Notes: a model not told the origin generated them from the letters alone. Positions 44,291 to 53,655 are shown, numbered from the stretch's first letter. The stretch is DNA of 64,000 nt from Trinickia terrae (GCF_005144415.1 NZ_SWJE01000018.1:1-64000); one strand, 5' to 3'. A program made the numbers and translations.

Positions 44291-45825
44291 TACAGGTCGT
44301 GTCCCGCATAGTTCAGATTGAACGATTTGTTGATCAGCGGGAAATCGGGCACGATATTACCGATGATCGCGTGCTCGAGCGCCGGCCAGTTTTGCCACGA
44401 CGGATCGTGGCAATGACAGCGCGCGATCGCGCCGTCCGCATCGATCTCAAGCGCGACAAATACGTCCCCACGCCAACCCTCGACCCAGCCCACGCCGCGT
44501 GCCGCCTCGTCGCCTGGCACCACGTCGACCGACAACAAGCCATTCGCTGGTCCGGCGAGCCAGGCTTGAATCAACCGCAGCGATTCATCGATCTCGGCAA
44601 ATCGCACGGCCACGCGCGCCGCAACGTCGCCACGAGTATCACTCGCCGGCTCGACATGCACGGCGCCGTATGGCTCGACACGCATTGCAGCGCGCACGTC
44701 GAATGGCCGGCCACTCGCGCGTGCGGCCATGCCACGCACACCAAAATGCGCAGCGGCGTCCGCGCTCAGCCGCCCCGTTCCGGAGAAGCGATCCTGCAGG
44801 CCCGATTGCTCGTCGTAGATCTGGCGCAGCGCGCGCACGTCGCGAGACATCTTCTCGCACTGATCACGCATCGCATCGACGTGCTCGGGCGTGACGCCGA
44901 CCGCCACGCCACCCGGTACGATCCGGTCCATCAAATAGCGATGTCCGAATACGCGATCGTTCATGCGTATCCAGTCTTCCTTGAGGCGAGAGAAGTGAGC
45001 GAGACCGAAGGCGAAGCCCGCGTCGTTGCCGAGCGCGCCGAGATCACCGAGATGATTTGCGACACGCTCGCGCTCGAGCAACAGCGCGCGGATCCGCAGC
45101 GCGTAGGCCGGTACCTCAATCTGGCATGCCTGCTCGAGTGCCATGCAGTACGCCCATGCAAATGCAACGGTCGAATCGCCGGCAATCCGTCCGGCGAGCC
45201 GGTGGCCGTTGAGCGCGGGCGTGCATTCGAACAGACGCTCGACGCCACGGTGAACGTAGCCGAGACGCTCTTCGAGGCGCAGCACCTTCTCGCCAACCAC
45301 CGAGAACCGGAAATGTCCGGGTTCGATCACACCGGCGTGAATCGGTCCGACCGCGATTTCGTGTACGCCATCGCCCGCGACCTGCACGAACGGGTAGTCA
45401 GTTTCGCGCGACTCGAATCTCTCGATGCCCGACGCCTCTTTTAGCAACGGGAAATAGTCGCGGGGCCAATTGCCATGATTCAACCATGGACGTTCGTCCT
45501 GTGCACCGTGCGCCCGCAGGCCGGTCAGATCGTAAATCGCGCGCTGCATGCGGTTCGCATACGGAAACAGCCTGGACAGGTCCGGATAGCTGTCGTCCAC
45601 CGTGAGCCGCACCCACAATACGCCGTCGACGCATTCGTATGCGGCGCTGACGGACCGTATCGACCCGGCCGTTTCGGTACCCCAAACTGCGATCAGACGG
45701 CCGCCTTCCGTGTGCGCCGTGCGTGCGAAGTCGCGCCATGCCGACGCATCAACGTCCGCGAACGCAACCGGTATCTGGCCGGCCGTGTGCATGACGCGGT
45801 TGTTTTGTACGCTATCGAGTCGCAT
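44290..45825 (-). CDS. hyfG: hydrogenase-4-like large subunit (NuoC-NuoD fusion) without NiFe site
   Basis: A 511-residue fusion. Residues 1-~125 are a NuoC/HycE-N domain, then the NuoD-type large subunit (GPIHAGVIEPGHFRF, ERLGYVHRGVERLFE). The first Ni-ligand motif RxCGxC is replaced by RIAGDS (213-218), and the C-terminus ends NLNYAGHDL without DPCxxC, so no NiFe centre can form. This is characteristic of energy-converting hydrogenase-related (Ehr) complexes. GGGGTGA four bases before ATG 45825 gives the start. Confidence 0.88.
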   Translation of the reverse strand: MRLDSVQNNRVMHTAGQIPVAFADVDASAWRDFARTAHTEGGRLIAVWGTETAGSIRSVSAAYECVDGVLWVRLTVDDSYPDLSRLFPYANRMQRAIYDLTGLRAHGAQDERPWLNHGNWPRDYFPLLKEASGIERFESRETDYPFVQVAGDGVHEIAVGPIHAGVIEPGHFRFSVVGEKVLRLEERLGYVHRGVERLFECTPALNGHRLAGRIAGDSTVAFAWAYCMALEQACQIEVPAYALRIRALLLERERVANHLGDLGALGNDAGFAFGLAHFSRLKEDWIRMNDRVFGHRYLMDRIVPGGVAVGVTPEHVDAMRDQCEKMSRDVRALRQIYDEQSGLQDRFSGTGRLSADAAAHFGVRGMAARASGRPFDVRAAMRVEPYGAVHVEPASDTRGDVAARVAVRFAEIDESLRLIQAWLAGPANGLLSVDVVPGDEAARGVGWVEGWRGDVFVALEIDADGAIARCHCHDPSWQNWPALEHAIIGNIVPDFPLINKSFNLNYAGHDL

Positions 45826-45828
45826 CGT

Positions 45829-47289
45829 TCACCCCGCCAGCATCGTTGCGGCCTGGCGATACCACGTGGCCAAATAGGGTGGGACGTACAGGCCAAGCAT
45901 GAGGCCGAGGCCCAAATGGACGAACACCGGTAGCAGCGCCGGTCGATGTTCGAGCGGCTTCGCGGTCGTCTCGCCGAACACCATGCCCTGCACGCGCAGG
46001 AAGATCGCCGCGAACGCGACGGCAAGCCCGAGCAACAACAAAGGCGCTGTCCACGGCAACTGGTTGATCGCCGTCGTCAGGATCAGAAATTCGCTCGCGA
46101 ATACGCCGAATGGCGGCAGACCGAGAATCGCGAGCGCGCCGAGCATCATGCCCCATCCGACCGTCGGGCTGACCTGCAGCAGCCCCCGGATGCCATCGAT
46201 GGCCTGGGTGCTCACCTTCTGCGCCGCATGCCCGACTGCGAAGAAGATTGCCGACTTGACGAGCGAGTGCACCGTCATATGCAGCAGCCCGGCGAACGTC
46301 GCAACCGGGCCACCCAGTCCGAACGCGAACGTCATCAGCCCCATGTGCTCGATCGATGAATACGAGAACAGTCGTTTGACGTCCTTCTGCCGAAATAGCG
46401 AAAACGATGCGATCAGTACCGACACGAGCCCGAATCCGACCAGCAGCCGTCCAGGCAGACCGTTGCCCAGCGCGCCGTCGGCCAGCACCTTGCAACGTAG
46501 GACCGCATAAAGCGCGACGTTGAGCAGCAATCCCGACAGCACCGCCGAAATCGGCGTTGGGCCTTCGGCGTGCGCATCCGGCAGCCAGTTGTGCATCGGC
46601 ACGAGTCCGACCTTCGTACCGTAGCCAACGAGCAGGAACACGAAGGCGATCGACACGATCGTCGGATCGAGATGCATCTTAACCGCTGCGAGGCTCGTCC
46701 ATAGCAGCGCATCGCCGGCGACGAGTTGCCGGCTCGCCGCGAGATACAGCAGGATCGTACCGAACAGCGCCTGAGCGATGCCGACGCCGCACAGAATGAA
46801 ATATTTCCATGCCGCTTCGAGGCTGGCGGCCGTCCGGTAGACGCTCACGAGCAGCACGGTCGCAAGCGTCGCAGCCTCCATCGCGACCCATAGCACCCCA
46901 ATGTTGTTGGTCAGGAGCGCGAGCAGCATCGCGAACATGAAGAACTGGTACATGCTGTGATAAAGACGCATGCGCGCCGCTGTCATCTTGCCGCGCGCTT
47001 CCTCGATCTGCATGTATGGCCGAGAGAACAGCGACGTTGTCCAGCCGACGAACGCCGTCAGCGCGACCAGATAGACATTGAACGGGTCGACGAAGAGCGT
47101 CCGCCCGGCGGCAAACGTCGGACCATGCTCGACCGTGCGTCCCGCGAGCAGCAGCGTAGCGAGTAGTGTCAGCAGGCTGAACCCGACGTTCAGGTTGCGC
47201 GCGACGTGGCTGGGCCACCCCCAAGCAAGCGTTGCGCCCGCGACGAGCGGAATGCCGAGCACGGCCAGCACGACGTGGGCGTCATTCAT
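45829..47289 (-). CDS. hyfF: proton-pumping subunit HyfF-like (NuoN/L family)
   Basis: A 486-residue antiporter-like membrane protein with about 14 TM helices. The key Glu is in WVAMEAATL and the pump signature KVGLVPMHNWLPDAHAEGPT includes the broken-helix lysine and LPDAH. KDVKRLFSYSSIEHMG also matches. ATG 47289 overlaps hyfE by 8 nt. It should move protons or sodium. Confidence 0.9.
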   Translation of the reverse strand: MNDAHVVLAVLGIPLVAGATLAWGWPSHVARNLNVGFSLLTLLATLLLAGRTVEHGPTFAAGRTLFVDPFNVYLVALTAFVGWTTSLFSRPYMQIEEARGKMTAARMRLYHSMYQFFMFAMLLALLTNNIGVLWVAMEAATLATVLLVSVYRTAASLEAAWKYFILCGVGIAQALFGTILLYLAASRQLVAGDALLWTSLAAVKMHLDPTIVSIAFVFLLVGYGTKVGLVPMHNWLPDAHAEGPTPISAVLSGLLLNVALYAVLRCKVLADGALGNGLPGRLLVGFGLVSVLIASFSLFRQKDVKRLFSYSSIEHMGLMTFAFGLGGPVATFAGLLHMTVHSLVKSAIFFAVGHAAQKVSTQAIDGIRGLLQVSPTVGWGMMLGALAILGLPPFGVFASEFLILTTAINQLPWTAPLLLLGLAVAFAAIFLRVQGMVFGETTAKPLEHRPALLPVFVHLGLGLMLGLYVPPYLATWYRQAATMLAG

Positions 47290-47941
47290 CTTTGAGTTTC
47301 TCGAGATGATGGATGTCGAGGCTGTCGAACTGTTCCCGGATCTGGAACATGAACACCCCAAGTATCAGGATCCCGACCAGCACGTCGAGTCCGATGCCCA
47401 GCTCGACGATCATCGGCATCCCATTGGTTGCCGCTGTCGCCGCGAAGAACAGGCCGTTTTCCATCGACAGGAAACCGATCACCTGCGGAATCGCTTGCGC
47501 GCGCGTGATCATCATCATGAATGACAGCAGCACGCAGGCAAGTGCGATACCCAGCGCACCACGTGCGACCGACGTTGCGAGCTGGCTGATCGGCGACGCG
47601 ACGTTGAACGCGACGATCACGAGCACAATGCCGATCAGCAGCGTGGTCGGAATATTGATGAGCGGCTCGACGTCGGCCCGAACGTCGAGCTGGCGAACAA
47701 GCCGGTAGAGGATCCACGGAATCAGGCAAACTTTTAGTGCGAGCGTGAGCGCAGCGGAAACGTCGAGGTGCAGGTCGCCCGTCACGAAACCAAGTATCAG
47801 GTTCGCCGACACGAGCACCATGCCCTGCATGATATACAGATGTATCAACGACAGAATCCGGCGCTGGCTCAGCATCGCGAACGAGAGCAGCAGCAACACC
47901 GCCGCGAGGAAATTGATCAGTTGTGTCGCATAGCCGTGCAT
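47282..47941 (-). CDS. hyfE: membrane subunit HyfE-like
   Basis: A 219-residue protein with about six TM helices. It resembles HyfE, i.e. a NuoK-like core (RAQAIPQVIGFLSMENGLFF, with Glu in a TM helix) preceded by extra helices. It belongs to the proton path of the complex. The stop overlaps the hyfF start; it abuts hyfC with no gap. Confidence 0.87.
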   Translation of the reverse strand: MHGYATQLINFLAAVLLLLSFAMLSQRRILSLIHLYIMQGMVLVSANLILGFVTGDLHLDVSAALTLALKVCLIPWILYRLVRQLDVRADVEPLINIPTTLLIGIVLVIVAFNVASPISQLATSVARGALGIALACVLLSFMMMITRAQAIPQVIGFLSMENGLFFAATAATNGMPMIVELGIGLDVLVGILILGVFMFQIREQFDSLDIHHLEKLKDE

Positions 47942-48892
47942 TCAAGCCTCCAGCAGAATGTGCACGAGCATGCCGATGACTGCGAGCAGGAATGCGGTCG
48001 CAAGGAATTCCGGAATTCGGAAGATACGCATCTTCGCGTTCGCGGTCTCGATCGCGGCGAGCGTCGCGCCCCCCACTATCAGCTTGACGAACAACGCCGG
48101 GATCGCGAGCAATAACGCGAGCGGATTGCCAGCCTCGGCAATGCCCCACGGCAGGAACAGCGCAAGGCCAATGCACGAGTATGCAAACAGCTTGAGACTT
48201 GCCGCCCATTCCATCAGCGCCAGGTGACGCCCCGAGTATTCGAGGATCAGCGCTTCGTGGATCATCGTCAGCTCGAGGTGGGTCGCCGGATTGTCGACGG
48301 GCAGTCGGGCGTTCTCGGCGAGTGAAACCAGCGTGAACGCGATGCCGGCAAACGCCAGACTCGGATAAATCACAAGCTCCCGACTCTTCAGCGTTGCAAC
48401 GATACTGGTCAGGAGCGTCGATTGCGTGATCAGTGACGCCGAGAACAGCACCATCAGCAATGCAGGTTCCGCGAGAAAGCCGACCAGCATTTCCCGACGC
48501 GCGCCGAGCGTACCGAACGCGGTGCCGACATCCATCGCCGCTAGCGACAGCGTCACCCGCGCTAGCGCGAACAGGCCGACCAGCGCAATCGCGTCCGCGG
48601 CGGGAGAAAGGGGCAGTTCCGTCGATAACGTCGGAACGATCGCACAGGCGAGCGTCATGGCTGCCCATACGACGTAAGGGGCGCCGCGAAACAGCGGACT
48701 GGCATTGACGGCGACGACCGACTCCTTGTTGAACAGCTTGTGCAGCATCCGGTAAGGCTGCCAGATGCTCGGCGCGCGGCGGTTCTGCAGCCACGCGCGG
48801 CATTGATTGACCCAGCCCGTCAGCAAGGGAGCAGCGGCGAGCGCCAGCACGATCTCGAGGAGCTGCGATACGACGCCGGATACGGTCACCAT
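47942..48892 (-). CDS. hyfC: membrane subunit HyfC-like (NuoH family)
   Basis: A 316-residue NuoH-type subunit with eight TM helices that anchors the peripheral arm. LVSLAENARLPVDNPATHLE and LTMIHEALILEYSGRHLAL match the charged loops of HyfC/NuoH. ATG 48892 overlaps the hyfB stop by 7 nt. Confidence 0.9.
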   Translation of the reverse strand: MVTVSGVVSQLLEIVLALAAAPLLTGWVNQCRAWLQNRRAPSIWQPYRMLHKLFNKESVVAVNASPLFRGAPYVVWAAMTLACAIVPTLSTELPLSPAADAIALVGLFALARVTLSLAAMDVGTAFGTLGARREMLVGFLAEPALLMVLFSASLITQSTLLTSIVATLKSRELVIYPSLAFAGIAFTLVSLAENARLPVDNPATHLELTMIHEALILEYSGRHLALMEWAASLKLFAYSCIGLALFLPWGIAEAGNPLALLLAIPALFVKLIVGGATLAAIETANAKMRIFRIPEFLATAFLLAVIGMLVHILLEA

Positions 48893-50943
48893 CGTCTCAC
48901 CAGTACCAAAAGTGCGATCAGCACGACAAAGCTGTAAGTCAGATAGATGGCGATCCTGCCGGTCTGCAACCGGCCGGTCCATTCGGACATGCGCTGCGTC
49001 AGCCTGGCGAGACGCTCATAGAGAGCGGGCCAGGTACGGTCAGTGATCGACATCCGATAGACGGGATGCGCATCGGAGGGCGACGGCAGTTGTCGCTCGA
49101 TACGCAGGAGCGGCGAGAAAATCTCGCGAATCGGCTGGCCGAACCCCTCCGCCGTGTCCTGCATCCTCGCCGTCGTAAACGAAAAACCGCAGCTCCATGG
49201 TGCCGCCCGTCGCAACCGTCCGTGATAGAGGCGTTGCACCAGTACCCAAGCGAGCACGCAGCAAGCGACAAAGAACAGCATGAACACGAAGGGCATGTAG
49301 CTCGCACGGGCGGTCGAGACAGGCACGAACAGCAACCAGCCATGATTTTCAGCGGCAACGCCTGCGCCGACGAGCGACTGGGTCACCCGATCCAGCACTT
49401 TGACGAACTGGACTGGCAGCAATCCGAGCAACACGCTGGCGCCCGCGAACCAGCAGAATGCCAGCCGCTCCCATCCATTCGCGTCACGCGCGCGATTCAG
49501 TTTCGCCTCTCTCGGCTGCCCGAGAAAGACGATGCCGAAAAACTTGACCATTGCGTACCCGGCGAGCGCGGCGGTCATCGCAACCAGCGCGGCCACGATC
49601 GGCACCGTCATGCCGAGCACCGAATCGGGCAACCGAGGCGTGAACAGAAAGCTCTGCAGCAGCAGCCATTCCGCGACGAAGCCGCTCAGCGGTGGCAGAC
49701 CCGCGCTTGCGGCGACGCCCACCAGTACGGCCCATGCCGTCCACGGCATGAAGCGAATCAGCCCACCCAGCTTCCCGAGATTGCGCTCGCCGGTCGCGTG
49801 CAGGACGGCCCCCGTGCCTAGGAACAGCAGGCTCTTGAAGGCCGCGTGTGCAACGACTTGATAGAGCAGCGCGGTCAACGCCAGCGCCGACAGAGCCGGC
49901 ATATCGTATGCCCGGAACAGTACCGTCAGTCCCATGCTGACGAACATCAAGCCGACGTTATCGATCGACGAATAGGCGAGCAGGCGTTTCATGTCAGTCT
50001 GAATCGTGCTGAACACCACGCCGAGCAACGCTGTGGCGATGCCGAGCACAAATAGCAGCACGCCCCACCACGCAATTTGCACGTGCAACAAATCGAAGAC
50101 GGTGCGCAGCAGGCCGTACAGACCGACTTTCAGCACGAATCCGCTCAGGAGCGCCGAGACGGGCGACGGCGCAGCCGGATGAGCGTCGGGCAGCCAGACA
50201 TGAAGCGGGAATACACCCGCCTTCGTGCCGAATCCGACCAGCGCGAACAAAAAAGCGATCGACGCCCAGAATCCGTCCAGATGCTGCGCACGCATGTTGG
50301 CAAACGTATAGTCGCCGGTTCGCGCCTGGAGGATGCCAAAGCACAACAGGAGCGCGAGCGCGCCGACATGCGAAATCAGGAAATACAGATAGCCGGCCCG
50401 GCGAATCTCGGCAATCCGGTGGTTGCTCATCACGAGAAACGTGGCAGACAGCGTCAGCGTTTCCCACGCCACCATGAACACGTACGCGTCGTCGGCAACC
50501 AAGACCAGCGCGATGCTCGCGATGCAAACGTGGTATTCGAAGCAGATCAGCCCGGGGGCGGCGCCTTCGCCCTTGCGGAAATAGCCTGCGGAGAACGCAC
50601 CGATACCCGCACTGACGACGCCCAGAACGAACAGGAAGTAGCCCGACAACCGGTCGAGCCGCAGATGAAACGGCAGAGTTGGTAAGCCCAGCGGTAACGT
50701 CCACGCCGACGGCTCCGAAAACACCCCCATCAGCCCTGTGCCGCCCAGCATCAGCCCGAACAGCGCGCCAAGTGGAAACAGCCCGTGCGCCACCAAACGC
50801 GTGCGATGCAGCATACCGAGCCCCAGCGCCCCAATCGCCAGCCAGGCGACCACGACCAGCAGGACGAAATGGACGACAGGCCCAGGCGCCATCCGGAATG
50901 TCTCCAGTGCGGTCAGGATTGAGAAAGGTGCATCGTGGGGCAT
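48886..50943 (-). CDS. hyfB: proton-pumping subunit HyfB-like (NuoL family)
   Basis: A 685-residue antiporter-like subunit, first of the operon. About 16 TM helices, Glu in MVAWETLTL, pump signature KAGVFPLHVWLPDAHPAAPS, TDMKRLLAYSSIDNVGLMF and a C-terminal helical extension are visible. ATG 50943 is used; ATG 50892 (GGAG eight bases upstream) is an alternative giving 668 residues. Confidence 0.9.
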   Translation of the reverse strand: MPHDAPFSILTALETFRMAPGPVVHFVLLVVVAWLAIGALGLGMLHRTRLVAHGLFPLGALFGLMLGGTGLMGVFSEPSAWTLPLGLPTLPFHLRLDRLSGYFLFVLGVVSAGIGAFSAGYFRKGEGAAPGLICFEYHVCIASIALVLVADDAYVFMVAWETLTLSATFLVMSNHRIAEIRRAGYLYFLISHVGALALLLCFGILQARTGDYTFANMRAQHLDGFWASIAFLFALVGFGTKAGVFPLHVWLPDAHPAAPSPVSALLSGFVLKVGLYGLLRTVFDLLHVQIAWWGVLLFVLGIATALLGVVFSTIQTDMKRLLAYSSIDNVGLMFVSMGLTVLFRAYDMPALSALALTALLYQVVAHAAFKSLLFLGTGAVLHATGERNLGKLGGLIRFMPWTAWAVLVGVAASAGLPPLSGFVAEWLLLQSFLFTPRLPDSVLGMTVPIVAALVAMTAALAGYAMVKFFGIVFLGQPREAKLNRARDANGWERLAFCWFAGASVLLGLLPVQFVKVLDRVTQSLVGAGVAAENHGWLLFVPVSTARASYMPFVFMLFFVACCVLAWVLVQRLYHGRLRRAAPWSCGFSFTTARMQDTAEGFGQPIREIFSPLLRIERQLPSPSDAHPVYRMSITDRTWPALYERLARLTQRMSEWTGRLQTGRIAIYLTYSFVVLIALLVLVRRW

Positions 50944-50996
50944 CGACCGCTTGCGCCTCTATTATTGCACTGAAACTTCCCTCTCGTTAACAGATC

Positions 50997-51015
50997 ATGA
51001 TAATGACGTTATCAT
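50997..51015. promoter_or_regulatory. 19-bp palindrome, putative operator
   Basis: ATGATAA (50997-51003) and TTATCAT (51009-51015) are perfect 7-bp inverted arms around TGACG. It lies between the divergent hyf-like operon (ATG 50943) and the DUF1275 gene, in a locally AT-rich stretch. It looks like a repressor or Fur/Zur-type site; the regulator is unknown. Confidence 0.6.
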
Positions 51016-51121
51016 AAACGTCCCATGTTCCACTCCGCACGCCCCATGTCATCCGGCTCGCCGGGCGGAATGCATGACCCTCATACCCACGCGGGACCGG
51101 GTAGTTGACCGAACGACACCA

Positions 51122-51883
51122 ATGCCTTCGCATTACTTCCGAAGCCTGGCGGGAAAAGACCGCAGCACGAACGCAAACCGTCAACTCGGGTTTTCGCTCG
51201 CATTCGTCGCCGGTGCGACCAATGCCGGAGGCTTTCTGGCGGTCAAGCAGTACACGTCGCACATGAGCGGCATCGTGTCGGCCATCGCGGATCAAGCCGC
51301 GCTCGGTGACATCCCGCTCGCGCTGGGCGGCATCGGCTCATTGGTCTCGTTTCTGTTGGGAGCCGCCTGCTCTGCGGTGTTGGTCAATTGGGGCAGGCGG
51401 CGCAGTCTTCACAGCCAATATGTGCTCCCGCTCCTGCTCGAAGCAACGCTGCTCCTGCTGTTCGGGTTGCTCGGCAGCCACCTGGCGTTATGGGAGGCGT
51501 TCTTTATCCCCGTCACCGTGGTTCTGCTCTGTTTCATCATGGGCTTGCAGAATGCGATGATCACGAAACTGTCCGGCGCGGAGATCCGCACCACCCACAT
51601 GACGGGTATCGTGACCGACATCGGCATCGAACTGGGCAAGCTCTTCTACTGGAATTCGCCCAAGGTCACCGCAGACGCAACCGCAGTGATTGCCAATCGC
51701 GCGAAGCTGCGAGTGCACAGCGCGATGCTGGCATCGTTCTTTGTCGGTGGGGTGATCGGTGCGGTCGGTTTCAAGCACGTCGGCTACGTGTCGACCGTGC
51801 CGCTGGCCGCGCTGCTTGTCACATTGGCGATCGTGCCGGTGATCGACGACATGCTCGCTTTCCTCTACGGCTCTCACCATTAG
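51122..51883 (+). CDS. DUF1275 (YoaK-like) membrane protein
   Basis: A 253-residue protein with six TM helices. ATNAGGFLAVKQYTSHMSG, MGLQNAMITKLSGAEIRTTH and MTGIVTDIGIELGKLFYW are the DUF1275 hallmarks. The function of the family is unknown. ATG 51122 is chosen; the in-frame ATG 51074 would add 16 residues. It is divergent from hyfB and may share the palindromic control site. Confidence 0.85.
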   Translation: MPSHYFRSLAGKDRSTNANRQLGFSLAFVAGATNAGGFLAVKQYTSHMSGIVSAIADQAALGDIPLALGGIGSLVSFLLGAACSAVLVNWGRRRSLHSQYVLPLLLEATLLLLFGLLGSHLALWEAFFIPVTVVLLCFIMGLQNAMITKLSGAEIRTTHMTGIVTDIGIELGKLFYWNSPKVTADATAVIANRAKLRVHSAMLASFFVGGVIGAVGFKHVGYVSTVPLAALLVTLAIVPVIDDMLAFLYGSHH

Positions 51884-51974
51884 ACGGTCGCGCATGAAAC
51901 CCGATCTCATCCGATCCGACTCGTCACTGTGCCGCCTTGCCCGCAATTCGTCACGTCGACTGCGCGAAATGCAT

Positions 51975-51980
51975 TATAAT
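51975..51980 (+). promoter_or_regulatory. putative -10 element upstream of RHH gene
   Basis: A consensus TATAAT lies 33 bases before ATG 52013, inside the 10-mer GCATTATAAT that recurs exactly at 53108-53117. No strong -35 was assigned. Confidence 0.45.
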
Positions 51981-52012
51981 TTGATTAACATCGTGCTTTA
52001 TCTGCCCGCGAA

Positions 52013-52210
52013 ATGGAAACCAAAACTGCCCGCTTGACCGTCCTGATCGACCCCGCCAAGAAAAAAGCATTCGAAACGCTCTGCGCAGCGCAGGATCTGA
52101 CACCATCTCAAGTCGTGCGGCAGTTGATTCGCGATTATCTCGCCCAGCACGGCATGTCGTACAAGACGAAGAGCGCGATCGGCAGTCGCGTGCGGCGGAG
52201 CGCGGAGTGA
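52013..52210 (+). CDS. ribbon-helix-helix (CopG-like) protein
   Basis: A 65-residue protein. TARLTVLIDPAKKKAFETLC and TPSQVVRQLIRDYLAQHG fit the beta-alpha-alpha RHH DNA-binding fold, with a basic tail. No partner toxin follows in the same direction, so it may be a free-standing repressor or plasmid-type copy regulator rather than an antitoxin. Confidence 0.75.
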   Translation: METKTARLTVLIDPAKKKAFETLCAAQDLTPSQVVRQLIRDYLAQHGMSYKTKSAIGSRVRRSAE

Positions 52211-52224
52211 GCCATGCTCAGGCG

Positions 52225-52913
52225 TCAGGCACACCGATCTTCCCGTGTTTCCCGCCATCCGAGTGCCAGACCAATCTGTTCCAATCGAAATTTTCACCAT
52301 CTTTCATCTTCCAGTCGCTCGATGTATTGCGGTAACGCCGGATCGTCATCGGTGAAATTGATGACGAGCACACCAGAATCGGCCAACCGCTCGCGACACG
52401 CGCCGAAGAATTCGACACTCGCGCACTGACTTGGAATTCCCTGCGCGACGAACGCGTCAAGCAGGATCACGTCCGCCTGGCTCCCCGTGTGGTCTGCACG
52501 AACTCCGCGCCGTCCATGCAGACCACCTTGAATCGCTCGTCGTCCGCTGGAATTTTGAAGACTTTGAAGACGTCACGCAGCTCAGTGACCTCAACGCTAA
52601 CCTCGATTGCGGTGATCGTAGCCTTGGGCCGATGCTGATGGCAATACTTCACCAGCTATCCGCCGCCCAACCTGATCATGCAAGTGTGCCGTGGATCAGG
52701 CTGCAACAACAAAAACCCCATCATCGCGCGCGTATAGCCATGCACGAGCTTGTTCGGCACCTTGAGCGACATGAAGCTCTGCGTCGCAAAATGATCGAAA
52801 TGCATCGATACCGCATGCTTCGTCTCGAGTACGAACGGTCGCCTGTCCTTCAGCGGTGTCGCCAAAAATTTGACGAATGCATCGAAAGAGATTCGATCGT
52901 CATCTTCATTCAC
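52225..52913 (-). pseudogene. spermidine synthase-like aminopropyltransferase, degraded
   Basis: Read from GTG 52913 the frame gives PFVLETKHAVSMHFDHFATQ, VHGYTRAMMGFLLLQPDPRH and IRLGGG, the N-terminal and glycine-loop part of a spermidine-synthase-like enzyme. A TAG (52656-52658) then interrupts GGG-LVKYCHQHRP. The domain continues in frame as KATITAIEVSVEV and VVCMDGAEFV, shifts frame near 52485-52495 to DVILLDAFVAQGIPSQ and RERLADSGVLVINFTDDDPA, meets a TGA, and ends IGLALGWRETREDRCA at TGA 52225. Two stops and one frameshift make it non-functional. Confidence 0.75.
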
Positions 52914-53144
52914 CGCTTCTTGCACTCCCCGCGGTCGAACAGCCGCTGATCTCGTCTGCCCGACGCAGGCAGAGCGCGGGATCTCATCGTGCGAATTGGA
53001 TCCTCGGACCTTCTTCAGAAAACCCGCCTTCAACATGAAGTTGTCGACACCCATCTTGCGGTCAACTTCGTGATCGCCGCCGCCTCGACCAGGGCGAAAC
53101 ACACACTGCATTATAATGTGACACACATTTCTTTATGCCTTAAT

Positions 53145-53150
53145 TATAAT
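53145..53150 (+). promoter_or_regulatory. putative -10 element
   Basis: TATAAT at 53145-53150, 58 bases before ATG 53209, within an AT-rich stretch (53105-53155) that also contains the repeated GCATTATAAT. Confidence 0.35.
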
Positions 53151-53208
53151 TTGTGCCCTGCCCCCGTTTGCACCGGCGATACGGCGCAGGCTCGTTAAGG
53201 ACGTCAAC

Positions 53209-53655
53209 ATGTTTGATCTGGGCGAGACGCTTCTGACCCCCGACCGTCGGCCGGTATTGCTGCCTGACGTCTCAGGAAGTCGCGGGCTCATGGTCGTCGG
53301 TGTCGGACGGGGCGCTGAACGCGGTTTCCAGATGGTGTATCGCTTCCACGACGCAGGGACTCAACTCGCGTCAAACGGCGTCAATCTGGTCTTCGTGTAC
53401 CCGAAAGAATCGGCTCGGCATGTTCTGGATCCCATGTCGGTTGCCTGCGTGCAGTTCCAACGCCACCCGCAGCTCCTGCTTGACGCAGAGGGGCGATTCT
53501 TTGGTCGGGTTCAACCAGTCCGATCGCTAACAGCAGCGCACCTGAACGGCGCAATGGCGACTCTCGGTGTCGTCACCATCGACATGCTGGATCGGTCGTG
53601 GGAAAACGAGTTTCGAATGTTCTTGTCGATGAGCCAGATAGGCACATCGTATTGA
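53209..53655 (+). CDS. hypothetical protein, possible thioredoxin-like fold
   Basis: A 148-residue soluble protein. The order FHDAGTQLASNGVNLVFVYP then RHPQLLLDAEGRFFGRV recalls peroxiredoxin/redoxin strands, but no catalytic CxxC or peroxidatic Cys is present (only one Cys, in VACVQF). AAGGA lies seven bases before ATG 53209. The family is not recognised. It precedes an HPr-like remnant. Confidence 0.6.
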   Translation: MFDLGETLLTPDRRPVLLPDVSGSRGLMVVGVGRGAERGFQMVYRFHDAGTQLASNGVNLVFVYPKESARHVLDPMSVACVQFQRHPQLLLDAEGRFFGRVQPVRSLTAAHLNGAMATLGVVTIDMLDRSWENEFRMFLSMSQIGTSY

